64,000 nt of DNA from Photobacterium proteolyticum (lineage in GTDB: Bacteria; Pseudomonadota; Gammaproteobacteria; Enterobacterales; Vibrionaceae): assembly GCF_001939735.1 (NCBI RefSeq), contig NZ_MJIL01000069.1:285845-349844 (forward strand). Direction: 5' to 3'. The notes under the pieces are model-generated. The model worked only from the letters and a program-made list of their open reading frames with translations. It had not been told where the DNA came from and did not search any database. Positions 56,683-64,000 of this stretch are shown here, one piece after another. A program made the position numbers and the translations under genes. Within the stretch, counting starts at the first letter, position 1. Each line of letters starts with the position of its first letter.

Positions 56683-58557
56683 TTATTTATTCCCGCCCCG
56701 TAATGTCAGGACTTGTTCCCTTAGCATCGTACTGTTTGCCTGTTTGGCCTCGACAGGAGAGCCTGCGACGATATCGACCTTAGACCAAAAACGCTTGGGG
56801 ATCTTCAGTAGCGCACGTCCGCCTTCGCGGCTGAAGTAGCTGCCCCAAAGGCCTTGTAATGCTACCGGTATTACAGGCACATTCGATCGCTTGATAATTA
56901 GGTCAATGCCACGCATAAAAGGTCCGACTTCACCATCATAGGTGAGTTGTCCCTCTGGAAAGACACAGACAATATCCCCCTGCTCCAGATAGCCGTTAAC
57001 TTTGACGAAAGCCTTGAGGATCGATTTTCGATCTGTGGAGTCGATAGGGATGACTTTGCAGGCTTTACAGAAGGCCTTGATGAACGGGATATTGTAAATA
57101 TCCTTGTCCATCAAGAACCGGATTGGTCTTGGGCAGGCTCCGGCCAATAGCAGCGCATCCATATAGCTGACGTGATTGCTGACAATTAGCGCACCGCCTT
57201 TGGTTGGAATATTGGACAGTTCTTTATGACGAACCCGATACATGGTGTGACTGACCAGCCAGACAACAAAGCGCCAGAAAAAATCAGGGGCCTGGGTGTA
57301 GATGTAGAGGACGACAAAAAAGTTTAACAACGACAGGAACAGGAAGAACTGCGGAATCGACAGTCCTAGCACCGACAAAAATACAATTGCCGTGATGGCG
57401 CTGACCACCATGAAGATGGCATTCCAGATGTTATTTGCCGCAATAACCTGTGCACGCTCTTCCTCTTTGGCCCGGCTCTGCATCATGGCATACAGGGGAA
57501 CAATGAAGATACCACCGGACACGCCGAGCATAGTCAGAGAAACAAATACCCGTAGCAATTCAGGGTTAGTCACAAATGTTAAGAAACTCTGACTTGCCGT
57601 GACGAGTTCAGGTGTTGCAAACATCAGGTCGGCACCAAATATGGTGATCCCCAGGCTGCCGAGGGGCACAATTCCCGGTTCAATACGGTGGCCGGATAAT
57701 CGGTCGCAGAGCAATGAGCCGATAGCGATGCCGATGGAGAAAAGGGTCAACAAGAAAGAGACCGCTGCGGCACTACCGCCTAGGTGGAGTTTGGCAAAAT
57801 TAGGAAATTGGGTTAAGTAGCAGGCGCCTAAAAACCAGAACCAGCTGATCCCCATGACGCATTGAAAAATAGTCTTGTCCTTGCGGGCGATAGACAGAGT
57901 GTGACGCGTCTGGCGTACTGGGTGCCACTTAAAGGGGATATCGGGGTTGCTTGGTTTTGCCTCTGGGATCCAGCGTGAACTGAGATAGCCGATTACTGCA
58001 AAACAGACGACACTGGTTGCGGCAATAACGGTGGCATTTTCCTGGTTAGCAATGACACCGGCAAGCAGAGTACCGAGCAGAATAGCCAAGAATGTACCGG
58101 TTTCAACCAGTGCATTACCTGATACAAGCTCTTCTCTTTTAAGGTGCTGTGGCAGCAGGGCATATTTGGCCGGGCCAAAAAACGCTGATTGTGTCCCCAT
58201 TAAGAACAGCAGTACCAATAGTGCCATATAGCTTTCAGTCAAGAAAGCGATGGTCGCCAGTGACATGATCACTATCTCGGCCATTTTGACGACTCTCATG
58301 ATCAGTGCCTTGTCATATTTGTCGGCAAGGACACCTGCAGAAGCTGAGAATAGAAAAAACGGCAGAATAAACAACCCCGCCGCGAGATTGATAACCAGAT
58401 CGGAGTTGATCGGCAGAGTACCGGGGGCCGCAAATGCAATAAGAATGAGCAGTACATTCTTATACACATTGTCATTGAAAGCCCCAAATGCCTGGGTGAG
58501 GAAATACGGTAAAAAACGCTGTTTAGTTAGCAGGCGAGACTGGGGCTTTACACTCAT
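56683..58557 (-). CDS. LplT-like MFS transporter fused to PlsC acyltransferase
   Basis: A 624-aa two-part membrane protein. Residues about 1-420 form an MFS carrier like lysophospholipid flippase LplT (FLTQAFGAFNDNVYKNVLL, FGPAKYALLPQHL). Residues about 430-624 form an LPLAT/PlsC domain with acyltransferase motif NHVSYMDAL (HX4D), FPEGQLTYDG and PVIPVALQGLWGS. In E. coli, LplT is separate and the acyltransferase belongs to Aas, fused instead to an AMP-dependent ACP ligase; that ligase is absent here. Likely role: uptake and re-acylation of lysophospholipids (inference). It is 12 bases downstream of a TetR gene in one operon. Confidence 0.85.
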   Translation of the reverse strand: MSVKPQSRLLTKQRFLPYFLTQAFGAFNDNVYKNVLLILIAFAAPGTLPINSDLVINLAAGLFILPFFLFSASAGVLADKYDKALIMRVVKMAEIVIMSLATIAFLTESYMALLVLLFLMGTQSAFFGPAKYALLPQHLKREELVSGNALVETGTFLAILLGTLLAGVIANQENATVIAATSVVCFAVIGYLSSRWIPEAKPSNPDIPFKWHPVRQTRHTLSIARKDKTIFQCVMGISWFWFLGACYLTQFPNFAKLHLGGSAAAVSFLLTLFSIGIAIGSLLCDRLSGHRIEPGIVPLGSLGITIFGADLMFATPELVTASQSFLTFVTNPELLRVFVSLTMLGVSGGIFIVPLYAMMQSRAKEEERAQVIAANNIWNAIFMVVSAITAIVFLSVLGLSIPQFFLFLSLLNFFVVLYIYTQAPDFFWRFVVWLVSHTMYRVRHKELSNIPTKGGALIVSNHVSYMDALLLAGACPRPIRFLMDKDIYNIPFIKAFCKACKVIPIDSTDRKSILKAFVKVNGYLEQGDIVCVFPEGQLTYDGEVGPFMRGIDLIIKRSNVPVIPVALQGLWGSYFSREGGRALLKIPKRFWSKVDIVAGSPVEAKQANSTMLREQVLTLRGGNK

Positions 58558-58569
58558 TGAAGTCTCCGA

Positions 58570-59166
58570 TTATGCCTGCCAGGCGTTCAGGTAAGTGTCG
58601 ATAAGGTTGTCGATCAGTGCCTTGCCGTCAACAGGCGTCGAGGTAAAGAGTTTGTCGTCGACGGTCAGCAAGGTAATACCGTGTACCCCGGCCCAAAGTA
58701 CGCGGCTTGCTTCCAGGACAGCTTCGTCCGATTTGCTTGGTGTGATCTGACGGATCAGGCTTTCCAGCATACCGGTCATGCTGTCGATACGCTCAGACTG
58801 CCATTCAGGGAGTTCTTCGCCGTTCATGGTGTGCTGGAAGATCAGTTGCCAGCGATAAGGATGCTGAGAGGCAAAATCCAGGTAACAGTAGGCCAGCTTA
58901 CGCAGGGCATCTTCAGGAGAGGATACATCCTTCATCTGCTCTTCCGCTTCGGCAAACAACTCATCCAGCGTTTGTGCAACGGCATGTAAAAGTAACAGGT
59001 TGTAGTTACCAAATACGTTGACCAAGGTGCTTGGTACATAGCCGATCATCGCAGCGACTTTACGTAGGCTTAGCTCATGGTGTGGGTGTTCATCGAGAAA
59101 GTTTTTGACTTGCTCCAGTGTCATACTTACCAACTCTTCACGAGTGTGGTCATTTCGTCTTGCCAT
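58570..59166 (-). CDS. TetR-family regulator linked to the LplT-PlsC gene
   Basis: A 198-aa TetR protein: helix-turn-helix within residues about 10-55 (ELSLRKVAAMIGYVPSTLVNVFGNY) and an all-helical ligand domain with WQLIFQHTMNGEELPEW and LWAGVHGITLLTV, the WHG-type C-terminal group. It is the first gene of a two-gene operon with the lysophospholipid transporter/acyltransferase, so it probably senses a lipid or fatty acyl ligand and controls that operon and itself (inference). I did not find a clear operator palindrome upstream. The start MARRNDHTREE is well set. Confidence 0.85.
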   Translation of the reverse strand: MARRNDHTREELVSMTLEQVKNFLDEHPHHELSLRKVAAMIGYVPSTLVNVFGNYNLLLLHAVAQTLDELFAEAEEQMKDVSSPEDALRKLAYCYLDFASQHPYRWQLIFQHTMNGEELPEWQSERIDSMTGMLESLIRQITPSKSDEAVLEASRVLWAGVHGITLLTVDDKLFTSTPVDGKALIDNLIDTYLNAWQA

Positions 59167-59440
59167 CGAATTTACTCTTAATCGAAGATAGTCTTACTTA
59201 GCTAATTGTAATATGGATATACACCGAATGGTGGCTGCACAGTAAGCATAGTGTCCTGACTTCATTAAGTCAGCTGAATAATATAGAACGATGTTCGATA
59301 TTTTAGTTGCTCTCGCTTTGACAGGTCAAGCAGAAACAAAGCCAGCTTTATGGTTACTGAGTTTGTTGTGACTTAAATCATACAGTTTGAATACACATTT
59401 AACAGGATTTAAGCCACTTTTGTGCGGGAAAGAGCAGGTT

Positions 59441-59836
59441 TTAGCGCCTATTTTCTGCATTTCGGATCGACACCTGATCATTTAATGTCCAGAAATCAAC
59501 CAGAATCCCAATCAGGAAAAAACCGAATGTGCATAGATAGAGGATCCCGGTTAGCCATTTACCCATGTACATACGATGAACACCAAATACGCCAAGGAAA
59601 GTGAGCAAGAGCCAGGCCACGGTATAATCAACATCGCCGCTCTGGAAGCGGATATCGGCCTCGCGATCCATCGATGGGATCAGGAATAGATCGATTAACC
59701 AGCCGATCCCCAGTAAACCCAGAGTCAAGAACCAGATGGTACCGGTAACTGGTTTACCGTAATAAAAGCGATGTGCACCGGTGAAACCAAAAATCCACAA
59801 TAGGTAGCCAATGAGTTTGCTGTGAGTATCTTGCAT
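59441..59836 (-). CDS. TM2-domain membrane protein
   Basis: A 131-aa protein made of two TM2 units: each has an aromatic helix, a turn with HR(F/M)Y.GK, and a second helix (residues about 8-50: LLWIFGFTGAHRFYYGKPVTG; and about 72-115: VAWLLLTFLGVFGVHRMYMGKW, each cited in part). Between them lies an FLIPSMDREADIRF stretch. Start chosen at 59836 with AGGAAA upstream. TM2 proteins are widespread but of unknown function. Gene stands alone, divergent from the Tim44-like gene. Confidence 0.8.
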   Translation of the reverse strand: MQDTHSKLIGYLLWIFGFTGAHRFYYGKPVTGTIWFLTLGLLGIGWLIDLFLIPSMDREADIRFQSGDVDYTVAWLLLTFLGVFGVHRMYMGKWLTGILYLCTFGFFLIGILVDFWTLNDQVSIRNAENRR

Positions 59837-60043
59837 AGTATTTCCTGTTGTTGTGATACCGATATTGGACACTAATATTAGCAATAAGTGCAACAATACC
59901 AACTAGATAATATGTCAGTACGAGGAAAGGGCTGGTCCCAGAAGGATAAATATTAGTAACAATTTGCTTGGGTTGTTTAGTTGACATTCAGAAGTAGCAC
60001 GTTAGGATTCAAAAGCATATATTTGGCAAAGGTATTCGTATCA

Positions 60044-60901
60044 ATGAAACGCTTCTTCACAGTATTTGCTTTGATCTTGACGGTGTCTTTTATGACTCCG
60101 CATGCAGAAGCAAAGAAATTCGGCGGTGGTAAATCGTTTGGTAAAAGTTTCAAAACGGCGCCGGTTAAACAACAGCAGCCGAAACAGACCGACACGCTAA
60201 AACAACAGCAACCAGCGAAGTCGAGTAAAAAAGGATTAATGGGCGGCTTGCTTGGCGGTTTATTGGCTGGTGGTCTACTTGCTGCTTTCTTTGGCGGAGC
60301 ATTTGAAGGTATCCAGTTCATGGATATTTTGATCTTCGGCCTGATTGCGTTCGTGATCTTCAAATTGTTCAAGACAATGCGAGGGGCAAAGCGTACACCT
60401 ATGGGCCATCGCGAAGCCTATGCCGGTAACTCTCCTCGACAGAATCAGCACCGCCAGGCTGCTGAAGGCATGAATTCTGGCTTTGCCCAGCAGGAAAGCT
60501 ACACCTCAACAGACAGTGACGTGCCGTTTAATCTGCCTCCTGGCTTTAATATGAATGCGTTTCTTAATGGCGCGCGTGATCATTACCGCATCATCCAGGG
60601 TGCCTGGAACCATAATGAGCTGGATAAGATCCGCGAGTATGTTAGCCCGGCGCTGTTTGACGACTTAGCCGCTGAGCGTGCAAAGCTGGATGGTGAGCAG
60701 CATACCGAAGTGATGTATGTCGATGCCGAGCTGGTCCGTGCCGATTACGATGCGAGCACGGCGCAGATAAGCATTAAGTTCTCAGGCCGATATAAAGATC
60801 GCAACGAGGGTGTTGAAGAAGATATTACCGATATCTGGCACCTCGAACGTGACTTGCGTGCCCAAAACGCCCCTTGGCTGATAGTCGGTATTCAAGCTTA
60901 A
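60044..60901 (+). CDS. Tim44-like domain membrane protein
   Basis: A 285-aa protein with signal or anchor (MKRFFTVFALILTVSFMTPH), a Gly/Lys-rich segment KKFGGGKSFGKSFK, a Gln/Lys-rich linker, a Gly-rich hydrophobic stretch (GLMGGLLGGLLAGGLLAAFF) and a second helix, then a C-terminal Tim44 domain (about 170-285, GARDHYRIIQGAWNHNELD, YVSPALFDDLAAER, DIWHLERDL). This matches bacterial Tim44 proteins found beside import-like or TM2 genes; exact role unknown. Start placed at 60044 after AAAGG. A strong terminator follows. Confidence 0.85.
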   Translation: MKRFFTVFALILTVSFMTPHAEAKKFGGGKSFGKSFKTAPVKQQQPKQTDTLKQQQPAKSSKKGLMGGLLGGLLAGGLLAAFFGGAFEGIQFMDILIFGLIAFVIFKLFKTMRGAKRTPMGHREAYAGNSPRQNQHRQAAEGMNSGFAQQESYTSTDSDVPFNLPPGFNMNAFLNGARDHYRIIQGAWNHNELDKIREYVSPALFDDLAAERAKLDGEQHTEVMYVDAELVRADYDASTAQISIKFSGRYKDRNEGVEEDITDIWHLERDLRAQNAPWLIVGIQA

Positions 60902-60926
60902 TTATTGAACAATAAGCAAAACTATC

Positions 60927-60956
60927 AAAAAAACCGCTCAGTCGAGCGGTTTTTTA
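60927..60956 (+). terminator. Tim44-gene terminator
   Basis: AAAAACCGCTC pairs with GAGCGGTTTTTT around AGTC, 26 bases past the stop codon. Confidence 0.95.
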
Positions 60957-61092
60957 TTCACTAGAAAAACTCATTTCTTTGAAGCACGTCTCTTTTTCCG
61001 CCTGATGATTGCAACTGTTATGATCTCGCCACCTACTTTTATTCATCCCAGCCGCTAGTATTAAGTCAGGCCAAAGAAATAAAGAGGTGACT

Positions 61093-61338
61093 ATGCCATA
61101 TACAGCTGAACTGGTTAATGAAATGAATTTGCTGGTTAAATTTCCTATGCACAGCGATATGGAAGGAATTAAGGTACGTAGCGATGCTGCACCTGAATTG
61201 GTAGAAGCGGCGAAGCGACTGTACGCCAAGGGACTGGTCACAAATGAAGACGGTGGTTACCTGACCTACTCAGGTCATCAGGCCGTAGAGCATGCCAAGT
61301 CGGTACTACGAATTTTGACCGGTAAAGTCGCTGTATAA
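61093..61338 (+). CDS. Conserved small protein (TIGR02647-like)
   Basis: An 81-aa soluble protein (MPYTAELVNEMNLLVKFPMHSDMEG..., cited in part) with a central Ala/Leu helix and a C-terminal AVEHAKSVLRILTG. It resembles the short proteins grouped as TIGR02647 in gammaproteobacteria, from memory. The winged-helix-like pattern (VEAAKRLYAKGLVTNEDGGYL, in part) could bind nucleic acid, but this is not proven. Start ATG at 61093 with AAAGAGGTGA upstream; a GTG at 61087 lies in the ribosome site. Confidence 0.7.
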   Translation: MPYTAELVNEMNLLVKFPMHSDMEGIKVRSDAAPELVEAAKRLYAKGLVTNEDGGYLTYSGHQAVEHAKSVLRILTGKVAV

Positions 61339-61365
61339 GCGAGTTATAATGGGTAGAGCATGGCG

Positions 61366-61614
61366 TCAGGTCATGCTTTCCAACTCAGTGATATTCTCGA
61401 TTGCTTGTTTTGATGTGCTGCCGCAAACGTCGGGACATGCTTTGAAGTGATGGCAGACAGCTGGACGCTCCGGCTTGCCAAATAGCTTACATAAATTGTT
61501 CTCATTTAGCTGAATGCAGCGGACCCCCGCAGGCTTCCCGTTAGGCATCCCAGGAATGGCTGAAGAGATACTCGGTGCAATACAGCACGCCCCACAACCT
61601 AATCGACACTCCAT
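61366..61614 (-). CDS. YkgJ-family cysteine-cluster protein
   Basis: An 82-aa protein with eight cysteines: MECRLGCGACC at the N-terminus, CIQLNENNLCKLFG and RPAVCHHFKACPDVCG. This is the CxxCxxCC metal-binding pattern of the YkgJ/UPF0153 group, expected to bind zinc or an iron-sulfur cluster. Function unknown. It is convergent with the TIGR02647-like gene and 227 bases from ycgN, a larger protein of the same Cys-cluster superfamily. Confidence 0.85.
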   Translation of the reverse strand: MECRLGCGACCIAPSISSAIPGMPNGKPAGVRCIQLNENNLCKLFGKPERPAVCHHFKACPDVCGSTSKQAIENITELESMT

Positions 61615-61841
61615 AACCCACCTATAATTAATTAGTCTCTCGAAACGGGGCGAAAGTTACCATTCAATAGCTATCGAAGCAAAAAATATCGGCTTAATTG
61701 GCGGCAAATAATAATGACTATTATTACGGCAATTTATGCGGCCTGATCCCGATGAAACACTTGCACTTTACCTGCTGGGCGGCTATAAAACCGCCTTCTT
61801 AACCATAAGGGTTGAGGGTCGTTACAGAAAAGGCTGGGTAT

Positions 61842-62279
61842 ATGGCACATTTTTGGCAAGAAAAAGATTTACAGGCAATGACAGATCAGGAGTGGGAATC
61901 ACTCTGTGATGGCTGTGGTAAATGCTGCCTTCATAAATTGATTGATGATGATACCGACGAGATCTATTACACCAATGTTGCCTGCAGCCTGCTGGACGAA
62001 AAGACCTGTTCTTGTAAAGATTACCCGAACCGCTTTGAGTCCGGTGAAGAGTGCCTCAAGCTGACTCGTGAACGAATTGACGAATTTGTCTGGCTCCCGG
62101 AAACGTGTGCATACCGCGTGCTGGCAGAAGGCAAAGACTTACCCGAATGGCACCCACTGCTGACCGGCTCCAAAGACGCCATGCACAAGGCCGATGAATC
62201 TGTCCGCGACAAGATCGTCTATGAGATCGATGTGATTGACTGGGAAGACCATATTTTGAACCATCCCTCGCGAGGTTAG
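61842..62279 (+). CDS. ycgN: YcgN-family cysteine-cluster protein (UPF0260)
   Basis: A 145-aa cytosolic protein, [21 protein letters not shown], with the family signature [12 protein letters not shown], then [11 protein letters not shown] and [10 protein letters not shown]. Homologues are common in gammaproteobacteria; metal binding is likely but the function is unknown. Start at 61842 with AAAGG upstream; the TTG at 61812 adds ten unsupported residues. Interestingly a second Cys-cluster protein (YkgJ) lies next to it on the other strand. Confidence 0.88.
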   Translation: MAHFWQEKDLQAMTDQEWESLCDGCGKCCLHKLIDDDTDEIYYTNVACSLLDEKTCSCKDYPNRFESGEECLKLTRERIDEFVWLPETCAYRVLAEGKDLPEWHPLLTGSKDAMHKADESVRDKIVYEIDVIDWEDHILNHPSRG

Positions 62280-62371
62280 GACACTGCATCCCCTCTTATT
62301 TATTGTAAACAGCCAACCAAGTCACCTGTTCGGTCACAAGGCTGGCTGTTGCCACTAAACCTTAAGTATTT

Positions 62372-64000
62372 CTATTCTTTGACCTTCCTGAACAGGTAGT
62401 TGCCGCGAACTTTGCGCCATAAACCGAAGACGTCGGTACGCGGAAAAATTCCGATACGACGGATCTGATAAGGATCCTGATGCAACTGCAGCGGGCCGGA
62501 GTCGGTTGCGACGGCAAACTGGTACCCGACATCCTGCGTGATAGACTTGGTATCCTCGTTATGAAGGCCGAACGGATAAGCAAAGGATGTCAGCGGCTTG
62601 CACAGGAGGTCTTCGAGCAGGGTTTTATTCTCGATGATTTCCCGATATTGATCGTCACGGCTCAGGTTGTCTAGCTTGGGGTGCGACATTGTGTGGCCAC
62701 CAATTTCGACCACGCCGGAGTCAGCCAGTGCCTTGATTTGCTCTCTTGTCATCAGGCTGACCTGAGTCTCGGGGTTATCCGGGTTCTCGACATCCCAGCG
62801 GTTAAATGTCTCGCCGGTAACAACGAATACCACGGCTTTGAAACCGTATTTCTTGAGCAAAGGCATCATCAGGTGGTAGTTATCGGCGTAGCCGTCATCA
62901 ACGGTGAGCATGATATAGCGCTTGCCGGGTTCCAGCCGGCGAATGAGGTTACTTTGCGCCAGGTCTTCAAATGTAAGGGACTCGAACCCCATGCGCTTTA
63001 ATAGCTTAAGGTGTTTTTCGAACATCTCGATATGGAGGTAGGTGCCGTGTACGCCTTTTTCGCTCTCATCCTGAATAAAACGGTGATACATAATAACGGG
63101 CATTTCGCGCCGTAGCGTGTCAATGTAGACATCCTGATAGATACGTTCGAGATGGTCGACAACAGTAGTCAGATTGTAGCTGGCTTTGATAGTTGCTGTT
63201 AGCTCGGGATCACATTGGTTCTGGCTGAGTACTCGTTCGACATCGTTTGCGACATTACTAAAATCTATATCCAGATCCTTGGGCCCAATATCACCAAAGT
63301 TGGTTGCCATAGCCTGCTGTACATTGTCCGGAGTCACGATACCGATGCTGGCGGCTTCACCGATGGCAAGGGTAGGACGTCCACATAGCAGTGATTCCAT
63401 TGCTACTCGACCTGCGCCGATCACCAAGTCTGCCTGGCTAAGCATTTTAGGGACATCATGGGTGTAACCGGTAAAGGTCACGTTATCTTTAAATGCATCG
63501 AAGCGCGTATCACACTGTGAGCCGGATACGACGCGAACGTCATATTTTTCCAGATCCAGGCATTCGCTAAGTAGCCGGAAACATAAGTCACCTTTAGGCC
63601 CGGTAAGGCGGCCGACAATCGTGATCACCGGGCGAGGGTTTTTAGGCGGCTCACAGACATTGAATCGTGTGGTTTCGATGCCGTTGCGGCTGACCTCCAG
63701 TTGAGTTTCAGCAACACCGAGATCTTGAATGAGTTGAGCCTTAATCGTTTCGCAGACGGGGAGAGCTTTGTTGCCCATCGCATGAAACTTCTTCCGCGAG
63801 GCATGTACCGGCTGGCGGCCATGCACCGTGGTGACCATGGGAGTGCCGGTCAACTTGCACGCGAGGTGGCAGCTCCAGCTGGAGGCACGCGAATGGGCAT
63901 GTACCAATTGAATATTATGTTTCTTAATGAGATAGACCAGATAGCTGACATGCCAAAAACGCCGCGGAATACTGCGTTTGTTGAAACGCAACGTGAACGA
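62372..64000 (-). CDS. Glycosyltransferase - polysaccharide deacetylase fusion (partial at window edge)
   Basis: The frame is open to base 64000, so the N-terminus is missing; about 542 residues are visible. First half: GT-B glycosyltransferase (GT4-like) with LVHAHSRASSW, TTVHGRQPVHASRKKF, TIVGRLTGPKGD and the nucleotide-sugar region DLVIGAGRVAMESLLCG. Second half: NodB-type polysaccharide deacetylase with VIMYHRF, metal Asp in LTVDDGYADN, HTMSH, and FAYPFG. The two activities in one chain suggest modification of a sugar as it is added to, or after assembly of, a surface polymer (inference). Substrate unknown. Confidence 0.85.
   Translation of the reverse strand, partial: SFTLRFNKRSIPRRFWHVSYLVYLIKKHNIQLVHAHSRASSWSCHLACKLTGTPMVTTVHGRQPVHASRKKFHAMGNKALPVCETIKAQLIQDLGVAETQLEVSRNGIETTRFNVCEPPKNPRPVITIVGRLTGPKGDLCFRLLSECLDLEKYDVRVVSGSQCDTRFDAFKDNVTFTGYTHDVPKMLSQADLVIGAGRVAMESLLCGRPTLAIGEAASIGIVTPDNVQQAMATNFGDIGPKDLDIDFSNVANDVERVLSQNQCDPELTATIKASYNLTTVVDHLERIYQDVYIDTLRREMPVIMYHRFIQDESEKGVHGTYLHIEMFEKHLKLLKRMGFESLTFEDLAQSNLIRRLEPGKRYIMLTVDDGYADNYHLMMPLLKKYGFKAVVFVVTGETFNRWDVENPDNPETQVSLMTREQIKALADSGVVEIGGHTMSHPKLDNLSRDDQYREIIENKTLLEDLLCKPLTSFAYPFGLHNEDTKSITQDVGYQFAVATDSGPLQLHQDPYQIRRIGIFPRTDVFGLWRKVRGNYLFRKVKE

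Overview
The window reads as a continuous piece of chromosome from a marine gammaproteobacterium of the family Vibrionaceae (Vibrio, Photobacterium, Enterovibrio or Grimontia type). The support is gene order and protein similarity recalled from those genomes: fabB / pdxB-asd-fimV-truA-accD-folC-dedD-cvpA-purF, rfaH-galU-folD-tRNA-tig-clpP-clpX-lon-hupB-ppiD, a rhombosortase, and a menF-D-H-B-C-E operon. I see no phage, insertion sequence, transposase, CRISPR array or rRNA. No species call is made.

Layout. 1-8000 is the edge of a surface-polysaccharide region: two convergent wecA paralogues, a beta-CASP metallo-hydrolase, ugd, a cpsG-like phosphomannomutase and an orphan GfcA/YjbE-like small exported protein. 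8000-26000 is core metabolism and cell envelope: mnmC, fabB, a probable structured RNA, pdxB-asd-fimV, truA, accD, folC-dedD, and PurR-controlled cvpA-purF. 26000-34000 holds a Yip1-family membrane protein, a LysR regulator, an RssB-like response regulator, a dipeptide/H+ symporter, rfaH, galU, folD (with its own PurR box) and a tRNA-Arg(UCU). 34000-44000 is the protein quality-control block tig, clpP, clpX, lon (sigma-32 promoter), hupB, ppiD and a ComEA-like HhH protein. 44000-49000 carries a DUF1971 protein with a palindromic operator, the rhombosortase/TapT pair with almost touching start codons, the dgt-yfbR pair and alaA. 49500-56600 is the menaquinone operon. 56600-62300 has an LplT-PlsC fusion with a TetR regulator, TM2, Tim44-like, TIGR02647-like, YkgJ and YcgN proteins. 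The right edge is a glycosyltransferase-polysaccharide deacetylase fusion that runs off the window.

How genes work together. wecA, ugd, galU, manB and rfaH all feed or regulate surface glycan synthesis. cvpA-purF and folD share near-identical PurR palindromes, linking purine synthesis to one-carbon supply. tig, clpP, clpX, lon and ppiD handle protein folding and turnover, and RssB would deliver RpoS to ClpXP.

The most unusual material is non-coding: (i) a stem-rich region with its own terminator downstream of fabB; (ii) a tig leader with four consecutive hairpins; (iii) a menF upstream region with an 8+8 bp palindrome and competing stems; (iv) two 7-bp tandem arrays, ACTCGAT x8 directly before pdxB and AACCTAG x9 after rssB, each with scattered single relatives; (v) G/C-rich palindromic repeats at four gene ends; (vi) a composite of CTAG-rich sequence plus the same GCGAGAG terminator in three intergenic spaces. 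I do not see an unmistakable new protein system; these RNA and repeat elements are the best leads.
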